A stretch of 64,000 nt of DNA from Candidatus Flexifilum breve (GTDB lineage: Bacteria; Chloroflexota; Anaerolineae; Aggregatilineales; Phototrophicaceae), in NCBI GenBank assembly GCA_016717205.1, contig JADKGC010000003.1, positions 558,001 to 622,000 on the forward strand. Direction: 5' to 3'. Below the pieces are notes generated by a model. The model was given only the letters and a program-made list of their open reading frames with translations. It searched no databases and was not told the DNA's origin. Below, piece by piece: positions 8,851-17,575 of the stretch. Positions within the stretch are counted from its first letter, which is position 1, and each line of letters starts with the position of its first letter. The translations under genes were made by a program, and so were the position numbers.

Positions 8851-9807
8851 ATGGTTCATGCGACGACTGGTCAGGCTTCACCGGCGCGGTTCTCCCTCCG
8901 CTTACTGCCGGAAAACCCCGTAGCGCGGCGGCGGTTGTTCATCGGTCTGGCGTTCATCACGCCGTGGCTGATCGGGTTTCTGGTCTTCATTCTGTACCCC
9001 TTCCTCGCCTCGATCTATTTCTCGATGACAGCCTATCATCTGCGGCCCAACGAAGTTCCCGAATGGGTCGGTCTGCAGAACTATCAACTGCTGTTCTCCA
9101 TGGATCGCAAATTCCCGATCGCCATCATGAACACGGTGATCTACACGCTCATGGCCGCGCCCATCGGCATGATCCTCGCGCTCGGCCTCGCCCTGCTCTA
9201 CCATCAAAATGTGTTTGGCCGTTCGTTGATGCGCGCGCTGATCTACGTGCCATTGATTGTGCCACCGGTCGCCAGCAGCATCCTCTGGATGTGGATTTTC
9301 AACCCGCAGATCGGTCTGCTCAACAGCCTGCTCGCCGTCATTGGCATTCAAGGGCCGGCGTGGCTCAATGATCCCGACTGGGTGAAAGCGGCACTGGTCA
9401 TCATGGCCCAGTGGGGTGTCGGCGGTAACGTGATTCTGCTGCTGGCCGCGCTTGCAGACGTGCCGCGTCAGCTCTACGAGGCCGCTGAAATCGATGGCGC
9501 CGGGACATGGAGTAAATTCCGCAACGTCACGATCCCCATGATCTCGCCAACCCTGCTGTTCATTGGCATCATGAACGTGATCTACAGTCTCCAGTATTTC
9601 ACCGAAGCCTATATCGTCTCAGGCGGGTCAGGTGGCCCGGCCAACGCCACGCTGTTCTACTCGCTCTACCTGTTCCAGCAAGCGTTTGTGAGCTTCAACA
9701 TGGGTTACGCCTCGGCGATGGCGTGGATTCTGTTCATCGTGTCGCTGATCGTCACCGTCATCATCTTCCGGGTATCCTCGAATCGAGTGACTTATGACCG
9801 CGTCTAA
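8851..9807 (+). CDS. ABC sugar transporter permease (MalF/UgpA-like)
   Basis: A 318-residue inner-membrane permease with about six membrane segments. It starts with an N-terminal LFIGLAFITPWLIGFLVFIL helix and carries the cytoplasmic EAA loop that contacts the ATPase (YEAAEIDGAGTWSKFRNVTIP). It has a strong AGGAAG site and overlaps the next permease gene by 14 bases, so the two are translationally coupled. Confidence 0.9.
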   Translation: MVHATTGQASPARFSLRLLPENPVARRRLFIGLAFITPWLIGFLVFILYPFLASIYFSMTAYHLRPNEVPEWVGLQNYQLLFSMDRKFPIAIMNTVIYTLMAAPIGMILALGLALLYHQNVFGRSLMRALIYVPLIVPPVASSILWMWIFNPQIGLLNSLLAVIGIQGPAWLNDPDWVKAALVIMAQWGVGGNVILLLAALADVPRQLYEAAEIDGAGTWSKFRNVTIPMISPTLLFIGIMNVIYSLQYFTEAYIVSGGSGGPANATLFYSLYLFQQAFVSFNMGYASAMAWILFIVSLIVTVIIFRVSSNRVTYDRV

Positions 9808-10672
9808 TGCCGCGCTCAATGCGCCTCTGAATTTCAGATCGGTTACCACGCGGAAAACCATCACCAAAGGCTGGTGGTTTCTCCTCGCGTGCGTGGTGAC
9901 CGCCGCGTTTTCGCTGCCGCTCTACTGGTTGGTGATCACGGCGCTCAAGAGCGACGTTGAGGTCTTCCGCAACCCGCCAACGTGGTTCCCCTCGGTCGTC
10001 ATGTGGCAGAACTTCCCCGACGCCGTTGCGGAAATCCCGTTCGTCAAGTACGTCACCAATTCGATGATTTACGCCACCCTCTCGTGTTTGGGCGCGGCCT
10101 TCTCTTCAACGCTCGTCGCGTATGGCTTCTCGAAGGTGCAGTGGCGCGGGCGCAACCTGGTCTTTGGGCTGGTGCTGGCGACGATGTTCCTGCCGGGGCA
10201 AGTGACCATGATCCCGACCTATATGGTTTGGCGCACGCTCAACCTGACCGGGACGATGTGGCCGCTCATCATTCCGAGTTTTCTGGGCAACGCCTATTAC
10301 ATCTTCCTCATGCGCCAGTTCATGCGCACCGTACCGGACGAACTGATCGACGCTGCCCGCATCGATGGATGCAGCGAGTTCGGCGTGCTACGGCGCATCA
10401 TGCTGCCGCTCATCCGCCCCGCATTGGTGTTCGTCGTGCTCCAGCAGTTCCTCGGCGCATGGAAAGATTTCTTCGGCCCGCTCATCTACTTGCAACGGCA
10501 GGATCAGTTCACACTCTCGCTCGGTTTGCAGCAGTTCCAGAGCGCCCACAACACGGATTACGCCCTGTTGATGGCCTGTTCGGCACTGTTCACGATTCCG
10601 CTGCTCGTGCTGTTCTTCTTTGGCCAGCGCTACTTCATCGAAGGCGTGACGCTGACGGGCTTGAAGGGGTAA
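9794..10672 (+). CDS. ABC sugar transporter permease (MalG/UgpE-like)
   Basis: A 292-residue permease partner of the preceding MalF-like protein. The EAA loop reads DELIDAARIDGCSEFGVLRR; about six membrane segments are present. It overlaps the upstream gene by 14 bases and ends four bases before the GH5 gene, so all are in one operon. Confidence 0.9.
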   Translation: MTASNAALNAPLNFRSVTTRKTITKGWWFLLACVVTAAFSLPLYWLVITALKSDVEVFRNPPTWFPSVVMWQNFPDAVAEIPFVKYVTNSMIYATLSCLGAAFSSTLVAYGFSKVQWRGRNLVFGLVLATMFLPGQVTMIPTYMVWRTLNLTGTMWPLIIPSFLGNAYYIFLMRQFMRTVPDELIDAARIDGCSEFGVLRRIMLPLIRPALVFVVLQQFLGAWKDFFGPLIYLQRQDQFTLSLGLQQFQSAHNTDYALLMACSALFTIPLLVLFFFGQRYFIEGVTLTGLKG

Positions 10673-10675
10673 GTC

Positions 10676-12133
10676 ATGGCCGTTCAGCGCGCACCTGTGA
10701 TCATCAAACCAAACGAACCCACCTTCGTCACCGCCCGCGACGGCAAACTGTGGCTGGAGGGCAGCGAGTATCGCTTTCTCGGTTTCGCCCTGCCCAACCT
10801 GCACCAGAACGAGAATCAGGTGCATCCCGACTATTCCAACCGTTTTCCGGACGAGTTCGAGATCCGCGACCTGCTGCTTTCGCTCGCGCAGATGGGCTGC
10901 CGCGTCGCGCGCATCTTCTGTCTGTCGCTCCACGCCGACATCGACGGCGACCTGCCGGTCTACGTGAACGCGGTCGGACAGTACAACGAAGACGCGTTCC
11001 GCACACTCGACAAAGTCTTTCAACTGGCCAACGAATACGGCATTCGCCTGATCTTCCCGTTTATCGACTCGCACAGCTTCCCCGGCTGGCGTGGCGTCGA
11101 CGAATGGGCGGGCTGGAAAGGTCGAACTGGCGCTGAGTTCTGGACCGATCCGCTGTTCAAATCGGAATACCAAGCCCTACTCTACGACGTATTGCATCGG
11201 CGCAATGTCTATACCGGCACGCTCTACAAAGATGAACCCGCCGTCCTCGCATGGCAGTTGGGCAACGAGCTTGATAGTTGGGCGCAGGATCGCGGCTTGG
11301 ATACGCAGGCATGGCTGCCCACGCTCACGACTTGGTCGATTGAGATGGCGCGCTTTCTCAAGAGCATCGACGCGAATCATCTGGTGATGGAAGCGGGCGG
11401 CAACCGCGACGCTTTCCTCACCGAACCCGCCATCGACGTGCTCAGCGATCACTATTACGAGTATTGGAGCCGAGTTTTTGGTCGTCCGTATGACTTGCGC
11501 GAGCAAAATCAGCGGGCGTTGGCCCAAATCGCAGGGCGCAAACCCCTAATCGCCGATGAGTTCGGCATGGGCGAATACGCCAACCTCACCAATCTAATCG
11601 AGTCGATACTTGAGAACGGCACTTCGGGGGCGCTGCTGTGGAGTCTGCGCGGACATCGCCGTGATGGTGGCTTCTACTATCACAATGAGAACGGCAGCCA
11701 CTATAACTCGTACCACTGGCCGGGCTTTCCCCTCGGCAACAGCTACGACGAATCCCCACTGCTCCAGCTCATGCGCCAACAGGCGTTTGCCATCCGCGGG
11801 CTGCCAGAGCCACCCGTCGAGCCACCCACTGAAGCCCCTATGTGGACAGCTCCCGCCTCCGCTGACGGGCTGAGTTGGCGGGGCGTCACCGGAGCGAGCC
11901 ACTATCGCATTGAACGGGCGGAACAACCTGCTGGCGATTGGCTCGTTGTCGGCGAACAAGTGGTCGACGTAGTCATTCAGGACGTGCAGCCCTACGAAGC
12001 GTCGGGCGACGCTGTGCCGCCCGTGCTGTTTCGCGATCGAACAGCACTGCCCGGGATCAGCTATGCCTATCGCATCCGTGCCGAAAACGCCGCCGGCGTC
12101 GGCCCGTGGTCGTTCAACTGGTACGTAGGCTAG
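10676..12133 (+). CDS. Glycoside hydrolase family 5, endo-beta-mannanase-like, with fibronectin-III-like tail
   Basis: A 485-residue hydrolase. The TIM barrel (residues ~15-370) carries the GH5 acid/base Glu in WQLGNELDS (~200) and the nucleophile Glu in IADEFGMGE (~290), with the mannanase-like opening DGKLWLEGSEYRFLGFALPN. Residues ~395-485 form a fibronectin-III-like module (YRIRAENAAGVGPWS). There is no signal peptide, unlike secreted mannanases, so cleavage of imported manno-oligosaccharides inside the cell is likelier than attack on external polymer. Neighbouring GH2 mannosidase and importer support a mannan role; exact substrate is inferred. Confidence 0.8.
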   Translation: MAVQRAPVIIKPNEPTFVTARDGKLWLEGSEYRFLGFALPNLHQNENQVHPDYSNRFPDEFEIRDLLLSLAQMGCRVARIFCLSLHADIDGDLPVYVNAVGQYNEDAFRTLDKVFQLANEYGIRLIFPFIDSHSFPGWRGVDEWAGWKGRTGAEFWTDPLFKSEYQALLYDVLHRRNVYTGTLYKDEPAVLAWQLGNELDSWAQDRGLDTQAWLPTLTTWSIEMARFLKSIDANHLVMEAGGNRDAFLTEPAIDVLSDHYYEYWSRVFGRPYDLREQNQRALAQIAGRKPLIADEFGMGEYANLTNLIESILENGTSGALLWSLRGHRRDGGFYYHNENGSHYNSYHWPGFPLGNSYDESPLLQLMRQQAFAIRGLPEPPVEPPTEAPMWTAPASADGLSWRGVTGASHYRIERAEQPAGDWLVVGEQVVDVVIQDVQPYEASGDAVPPVLFRDRTALPGISYAYRIRAENAAGVGPWSFNWYVG

Positions 12134-12143
12134 TGAGTGATTT

Positions 12144-14204
12144 ATGGCGCGTGACCTGCCCTTAGGCCGCATCCCGTTCGGCGCGGTCTACCTGATCGAT
12201 GCGCAGCTCACTCGCGCGGAGAAACGGCGCGATCTGACGCGCATGCGGTCGCTGCATTTCAACACCGTGGTCGTGTGGCCGCCCGTCAGCCGCTGGGATG
12301 GCGATCCACCGGGACAAACGGCGTTTCGCTCTATCGACGAGGTGCTCGATATTTGCGCCGAACTGGGGCTGAAGGTCATTCTGGAACTGCAGGGGCAGAA
12401 CACCAGTCAGCAGGAAGCCCCAGAGTTGTTCGGTGTCACTGCGAACAAAATGCATCTGAACCAGCCTGCGTATCGTCGGCTAGTGGAGCATTACCTGCGC
12501 GAAGTTGCCGAACACTTTCGCGGGCATCCGGCTTTGCTGGCCTACGATCTCTACAATGAAGTCGGCGGCTTTCACGATACCGATCCATGGACGATTGCCG
12601 AGTTCGTGGGCTTCCTCGAAACCCGTTACGGCCACGATATTCAGGCGCTGAATCGCGCGTGGGGCACGTACTTCGCGGACTTTGCGTCGATTCAGCAGAT
12701 GCCGCCCAAGTTCAACGAGCAGTACGATCTTTGGTATTCGGTTGTTCCGCAGTTGGATTGGCTCCGCTTTCGTCCGCAGAACTGGGCGCAGCGTCTGGCC
12801 GGATGGGGCGCTATCATTCGCAGTGTCGATCCGGAGGCCGTGCTGCTGGCCGATGTGCTCGGTAACGATACGCTGCATGACCGCGCTGATGCATACTACG
12901 GGGCAACCGACTGGGCTGTCGCCGAACAAGTCGACGTATTGGGTCTCTCGTGCTGGGCCAACATGCTGGATCGGCACTGGGAGCAGGTCGATGCGTTCAA
13001 GTGGCCGCAGTTCTGGCGTGCCGCGCAGTCGGCGAGCCGTGGCAAGCAGGTGATCATCAGCGAACTGATGACACCCAATCGCACCTTTTTCCCATCAGAA
13101 CGATCATCCATGACGGACCAGATCCGCCTGTGGAGCCTACAAGCGATCTTTCACGGCCTCAAAGGGCTCTTCTACTGGCAGTACCGTCCATTTCGTCGGG
13201 GACTACAGGTCGCCGGACGCGGGCTAACAGATTTCGCCGGCGAACCCACCGATCAGGCTGCGCAGACTGCCGAAGTCGCCGCGTTCGTCGAACGCCACGC
13301 CGCTTTGCTGGCGCGGTTGCATCCCGATTCTGCGGGCTGCGCCATCCTGCATGATCAGAACGCGCACGATCTGTACTCCATTATTCACCCTGGAGACCAT
13401 TATCTGCGGGCGCATGCCGGGATGTTCCGCGGATTTTGGGAACACGGCATCTGCCCCGCGTATGTCATTCCGGATGATTTGGCACCGAGCGTCCCCGCTT
13501 GGATCCGGGTTCTGGCAGTCCCATGCAATGTATCAGTCTCGGCACACACCGCCACGGCGTTGATCGACTTTATGCAGCGCGGCGGGGTGCTGTTGACGGA
13601 AAGCCGCTTCGGCTTGGTAGACGAAAATGGCAATCTCTGGCCCGAGGTGCCAGGAGGGGAATTGGCCGCAGCTGTCGGCATCCACGAAAGCGGGTTCACT
13701 TGTCTATTCAACGGCACGGTTACTGAAGAACGGGATACATTCCAGCTCCGCGAGGAATACTACCAGTTTCTTCAACTTGAGCAGCCCGTGAACGTCACAT
13801 TGCGAACTACGTCTGGCGAAGTGCTCCTTGTGGAAAGTCGAGTCGGTGCCGGGCTCTATATCCATTCGCCCCTCATCCTCACCCACCTGCTTGACAGTGA
13901 GCGGCCTGCTGCCCTCTTCATCTTCCGCCAGCTTCTGAGGCGTGTACAAGCTGCACTCTCACCGAAGCTAGCACTCCTCGATAAACCGCCACTCGTTGAC
14001 ATCTCTGTCCTACTCGATGAGCAAGACCAGCCAGCACTCCTCGGGATTACGAATTTTGGGCATAGCCCGGTCACGCTTCAAATGTCTTGGGATCTGCCAC
14101 TGCCTACTATTGGCGTGGGAACTGGATGCGCGTTGGACCTCAGCAAGGGGCAACTCACCGTAATGGTGCCCGCACGGCAAGCTGCCGGGTTGATCGTACT
14201 TTAG
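12144..14204 (+). CDS. Beta-galactosidase-like glycoside hydrolase family 42
   Basis: A 686-residue GH42-type enzyme. The TIM barrel has the acid/base Glu in YDLYNEVGG (~residue 140) and the probable nucleophile Glu in IISELMTPN (~305). A trimerisation-like Rossmann domain follows (VLAVPCNVSVSAHTATALIDF), then a small beta domain. It has no signal peptide. Together with the mannosidase and mannanase it suggests degradation of galactomannan- or glucomannan-derived oligosaccharides in the cytoplasm. GH42 is my best family match; another clan A family with the same catalytic layout is possible. It is the last gene of the importer operon. Confidence 0.78.
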   Translation: MARDLPLGRIPFGAVYLIDAQLTRAEKRRDLTRMRSLHFNTVVVWPPVSRWDGDPPGQTAFRSIDEVLDICAELGLKVILELQGQNTSQQEAPELFGVTANKMHLNQPAYRRLVEHYLREVAEHFRGHPALLAYDLYNEVGGFHDTDPWTIAEFVGFLETRYGHDIQALNRAWGTYFADFASIQQMPPKFNEQYDLWYSVVPQLDWLRFRPQNWAQRLAGWGAIIRSVDPEAVLLADVLGNDTLHDRADAYYGATDWAVAEQVDVLGLSCWANMLDRHWEQVDAFKWPQFWRAAQSASRGKQVIISELMTPNRTFFPSERSSMTDQIRLWSLQAIFHGLKGLFYWQYRPFRRGLQVAGRGLTDFAGEPTDQAAQTAEVAAFVERHAALLARLHPDSAGCAILHDQNAHDLYSIIHPGDHYLRAHAGMFRGFWEHGICPAYVIPDDLAPSVPAWIRVLAVPCNVSVSAHTATALIDFMQRGGVLLTESRFGLVDENGNLWPEVPGGELAAAVGIHESGFTCLFNGTVTEERDTFQLREEYYQFLQLEQPVNVTLRTTSGEVLLVESRVGAGLYIHSPLILTHLLDSERPAALFIFRQLLRRVQAALSPKLALLDKPPLVDISVLLDEQDQPALLGITNFGHSPVTLQMSWDLPLPTIGVGTGCALDLSKGQLTVMVPARQAAGLIVL

Positions 14205-14443
14205 CCTCTATATCGGGCTGAAAATCAAAGGCGAAGAGCAAAACAGCATTCCCACTAGCCAAAGACATTGACCATGGGATGGACATCTTGGGTTATGCAT
14301 CCCATTGATCGACAATCATCCCCAGATAATCCGTTGCGGATGGGAGTACAGGGACTAAACTGAACGTACCCGGGTGCAAGCCTTCACAGACATACGGTGA
14401 TGCTGCGCAATTGCGAGGTTCTATGTTTATCAACCAATTAAAG

Positions 14444-14790
14444 GGTGTCCAAGCGAGTCGTTAAGCCGCCTTTTGTCGTGGGTGATCATCTATCTGGGAC
14501 GGCGATTGCTCGCCGCCTCTAGCAGCATACCCGGCGCGGGACGGGTCGCCCCAGTGCGCCTGCTTTGCCTTGCTCCCGGTGGGGGTTGCCTAGCCGCCGA
14601 CATTACTGCCGGCGCTGGTGGTCTCTTACACCACCGTTTCACCCTCGCCGCCCTTGCAGACGGCAATACGCCTCTCTGTTGCCCTATTCCGTCGGGTCGC
14701 CCCGCCCGGCTGTTAGCCGGCACCGCACCCTGTGGAGGACGGACTTTCCTCGACGCCGCAGCGCCGCGATCACCTGACCTGCTTGGACAC
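14444..14790 (-). ncRNA. rnpB: RNase P RNA (bacterial class A)
   Basis: The catalytic RNA of ribonuclease P, which matures tRNA 5' ends. On the minus strand the 5' region holds the universal GAGGAAAGUCCG core (complement of 14740-14751). The 3' region holds AGAUAGAUGAUCACCCACGA followed by CAAAAGGCGGCUUA (complement of 14462-14496), matching the classic 3' end of bacterial P RNAs. The 5' GUGUCCAAGC (14781-14790) pairs with the 3' GCUUGGACAC (14445-14454) to make helix P1, which fixes both ends to within a few bases. The length of ~347 nt is normal. A degenerate copy of the 3' end lies at 3356-3406. Confidence 0.95.
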
Positions 14791-14929
14791 ACCTGCCATT
14801 ATAGACGCTTGTACGCGCTAGATAGAGGGCGGATTCACATGAAGAGCGGGTAAATAGTTGGGTACACGTGGGTTGTCAGCACTCCGCGCCGCCTTTACAA
14901 TGAGACAGGTATTGTTACAGGAAGTGTGG

Positions 14930-17371
14930 ATGGCTACCCTCGTCAAACCGAGTTCTCCCCAGCGTTCACTGCGCCGTCTGCTTCAGCGCGTGCGTTCCTA
15001 TTACGCCCATGGGGAGATTACCGCGCTGGTGATCGCGGTGCTTTTGCTGCTCATGCCCGCCCTGTCGCTGAACAGCGCCGGGTGGCTGCTCGATATGCGC
15101 ACGCTGCTGCCCGTCGCGGCGCTGAGCGTGTTTTTTGGCTTTGTGCTGGCACGCAGCCAGTACAACGAGCTGATCGGCTTAATCATCGCCACCATTTACG
15201 GCGGCTGTTTCGTCGTGCTGATCGCCGCGCTCAACGACCCCGCGGGATTGGGGCGCGGCATCTATAACGTGTTCATCCGCCTGTTCACCTGGATTGTCGA
15301 CGCGTCGACGGGTGGCATTAACCAGGACAATCTGATCTTCACGCTGCTGGTATCCAGTCTGTTCTGGTTTCTCGGCTACAACCTGTCATGGCATCTGTTT
15401 CGCATCGACCGCGTGTGGCGCGCAATTCTACCGCCCGCGCTGATTTTATTGGCGAACAGCATCTACTACACCGGGGCGAACAACCTCGACGGCTACCTGA
15501 TCCTGTTCGTGTTCCTGTGTCTGCTCTTGATCATCCGCTCGAACCTCGACGCGCGTGAGTGGGACTGGTATCTGCGGGGCATTCGCTTCCCGCGCAAAGT
15601 CCGTAACCAGTTTTTCCGCGTGGGCGCGGTACTGGCGTTGGTGATTTTGACCGCCGCCTTCATCATTCCCTCCAACGACATTCAGGAGCGGCTCAACCGC
15701 TTTCAGGAATTCCTGCAAAACGACCCGCTGATGCAGTTCAGCGAGTTCTGGAATCGCCTGTTCGAATCGGCTGAGACGCAAGGCCCGGCCACGACCGATT
15801 ACTACGGCAGCGACGAACTCAGCCTCAGCGGATCGATTCGTTTGGGCGATCAAGTCGTGTTTCTCGCCAGCGCCCCACAGGGTCGACGCTACTACTGGCG
15901 GTCACGCACCTTCGACAACTACAACGCCGGGACGTGGACCTCCGCCGCGCAGATCCGCCTCACGGATCCCGATGCGCCGCTGGATATCCTGCATGAAGCC
16001 TACTTCCCCGGCGCGCGCGTGCCCGTCCAGCAGATCTTCACGATGGGCTTGAATGCGTCACGCTTAGTGTATACCGCGCCGCAGCCGCTCCGCGTCGACC
16101 TGCCGACGCGCACGGACTTGAGCTACACCGCCGCCGAGAATTCGCCCGATCAGAGCATGGTGATTTCGGTCATCCGTCCGATGCGCGTCGTCTACGAAGG
16201 CGAGTCATATTCAGCGACCAGCCTGATGAGCAACGCGACGGGCGATCAACTGCGGCAAGCGGGGACGAACTATCCGCAGTGGGTGCGCGACACCTATACG
16301 TCGTACATCCCCAGCGCGACGGCCCGCACGCTGCAGCTCGCCCAACAGATCGTCAACGAAGCGGGCGCAGTGACGCCGTACGACCGCGCCAAAGCGCTTG
16401 AGGCCTGGCTGCGCGCCAACATCACGTACAGCGAGACGATCCCGGTGCCGCCCGCCAATCAGGATGCGGTAGATTGGGTGTTGTTCGATCTGCGGCGCGG
16501 CTACTGCAATTACTACGCGTCGGCGATGGTGGTCATGCTGCGCACCATGGGTATCCCCGCGCGCATGGCGGCAGGCTTCGCGCAAGGTGAATGGGATGCG
16601 GCTGAAAACGCCTATGTCGTGCGCGAAAAAGACGCGCATACATGGGTGGAGGTTTACTTCCCCGGTTACGGCTGGGTGGAGTTTGAGCCAACTGCGGCGC
16701 AGCCGCCCTTCGTGCGTCAAAACGATGACCCGCCCGCGGTGGTCGCGCCAACCCAGCCGCCGAGCGCGACGCCGACCTTCACGCCCTCGCCGACGCCGAC
16801 TAACACGCCGGAACCGCAGGATGTCGCGCCGACCGACAGCCGCTCGGATCTCATTCCGCCTACGCTGACTAACACGCCGACACCAACGCCCTCCCCCACG
16901 CCCGTGATCATCCCGACGCAGCCGCCGCCGATTCGCCCACAGCCGCGCTCACCGCTCTCGTTCCTGATTCCGGCGATTGCCGGGGCATTGCTGGTCTTGC
17001 TGGCCGTAATTCTGCTCGCAGGGCTGGGCGTGTTCATTTACTGGTGGTGGGAATGGCGCGGGATGCGTGGGATGAGCCCAATTGCGCGCGCTTACGCCCG
17101 CCTCGAACGCTACATCCCGATGATCGGCATTCGCACATCGCCGCAGCAGACGCCCAGCGAACGCGCGCAGACCATTGTGCGCGAACTACCGCTTGCCGAG
17201 CCTCCCATCAACGCGATCACGCGGCTCTACAGCTCCGAGCGTTACGGACGTCCGGCGCGTGAAGCCGATCAAGCGCTGCAGCATGAGACTGCTGACCGCG
17301 CTTGGGTCGATGCGCGCTCGAACATTCTGGCGCGCTGGTTCTGCCGTGTGTTTATGCCGTGGAAAAAGTGA
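14930..17371 (+). CDS. Membrane transglutaminase-like protein (TgpA/DUF3488 type)
   Basis: An 813-residue integral membrane protein. Residues ~25-235 carry about seven membrane helices. A large extracytoplasmic region contains the transglutaminase core at ~490-600, with catalytic Cys in RRGYCNYYASAMV, His in DAHTWVEVYFP and the acidic partner near VEFEPTAAQP. A Thr/Pro-rich linker (TPTFTPSPTPTNTPEPQ) leads to another membrane helix (~690-715) and a cytoplasmic tail. The family probably acts on surface peptides or cell-wall proteins; substrate unknown. Start ATG follows AGGAAG; an upstream in-frame start would run back toward rnpB. Confidence 0.85.
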   Translation: MATLVKPSSPQRSLRRLLQRVRSYYAHGEITALVIAVLLLLMPALSLNSAGWLLDMRTLLPVAALSVFFGFVLARSQYNELIGLIIATIYGGCFVVLIAALNDPAGLGRGIYNVFIRLFTWIVDASTGGINQDNLIFTLLVSSLFWFLGYNLSWHLFRIDRVWRAILPPALILLANSIYYTGANNLDGYLILFVFLCLLLIIRSNLDAREWDWYLRGIRFPRKVRNQFFRVGAVLALVILTAAFIIPSNDIQERLNRFQEFLQNDPLMQFSEFWNRLFESAETQGPATTDYYGSDELSLSGSIRLGDQVVFLASAPQGRRYYWRSRTFDNYNAGTWTSAAQIRLTDPDAPLDILHEAYFPGARVPVQQIFTMGLNASRLVYTAPQPLRVDLPTRTDLSYTAAENSPDQSMVISVIRPMRVVYEGESYSATSLMSNATGDQLRQAGTNYPQWVRDTYTSYIPSATARTLQLAQQIVNEAGAVTPYDRAKALEAWLRANITYSETIPVPPANQDAVDWVLFDLRRGYCNYYASAMVVMLRTMGIPARMAAGFAQGEWDAAENAYVVREKDAHTWVEVYFPGYGWVEFEPTAAQPPFVRQNDDPPAVVAPTQPPSATPTFTPSPTPTNTPEPQDVAPTDSRSDLIPPTLTNTPTPTPSPTPVIIPTQPPPIRPQPRSPLSFLIPAIAGALLVLLAVILLAGLGVFIYWWWEWRGMRGMSPIARAYARLERYIPMIGIRTSPQQTPSERAQTIVRELPLAEPPINAITRLYSSERYGRPAREADQALQHETADRAWVDARSNILARWFCRVFMPWKK

Positions 17372-17575
17372 AGGACTGAGGTGAAAGGACTGAGGACTGA
17401 GTAACAAACCGACACGGTTTGTTTCAAGTAAGTTCGCAGAAGTAATCCACGAGGTGCTGTAGGGGCGCACCTAGGTGTGCGCCCCACAATGGGCAGACAC
17501 AGAGGTCTGCCCCTACATAAGGACTTTCGGAAAACTACTTCAGTCCTCAGTCCTGTAGTTCCTCAGTCCTCGTTT
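17370..17575. repeat. Convergent-gene spacer with inverted GGACTGAG repeats and a composite palindrome
   Basis: GGACTGAGGACTG (17387-17399, with an additional partial copy just upstream) is inverted at CAGTCCTCAGTCC (17541-17553), with another CAGTCCT unit after it. Between them, 17459-17515 is a composite of two hairpins. The outer ends are GTAGGGG and CCCCTAC, the first hairpin is built on GGGCGCACC/GGTGTGCGCCC, and the second on GGGCAGAC/GTCTGCCC. The 17459-17515 unit recurs, with the two hairpins in swapped order, at 54420-54475. Confidence 0.75.

Noticed and set aside
9982..11136. A 384-codon frame crossing the permease and GH5 genes
   Set aside because: It is a shifted frame of two strong genes and reads as Arg/Pro/His-rich noise.
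3356..14454. Calling the mannan cassette a proven integrative element
   Set aside because: There is no integrase, excisionase or replication gene, and the two end copies are not identical. I report it as a hypothesis only.
14473..14853. Open frames across 14473-14853
   Set aside because: They are read through the rnpB gene and have no protein character.
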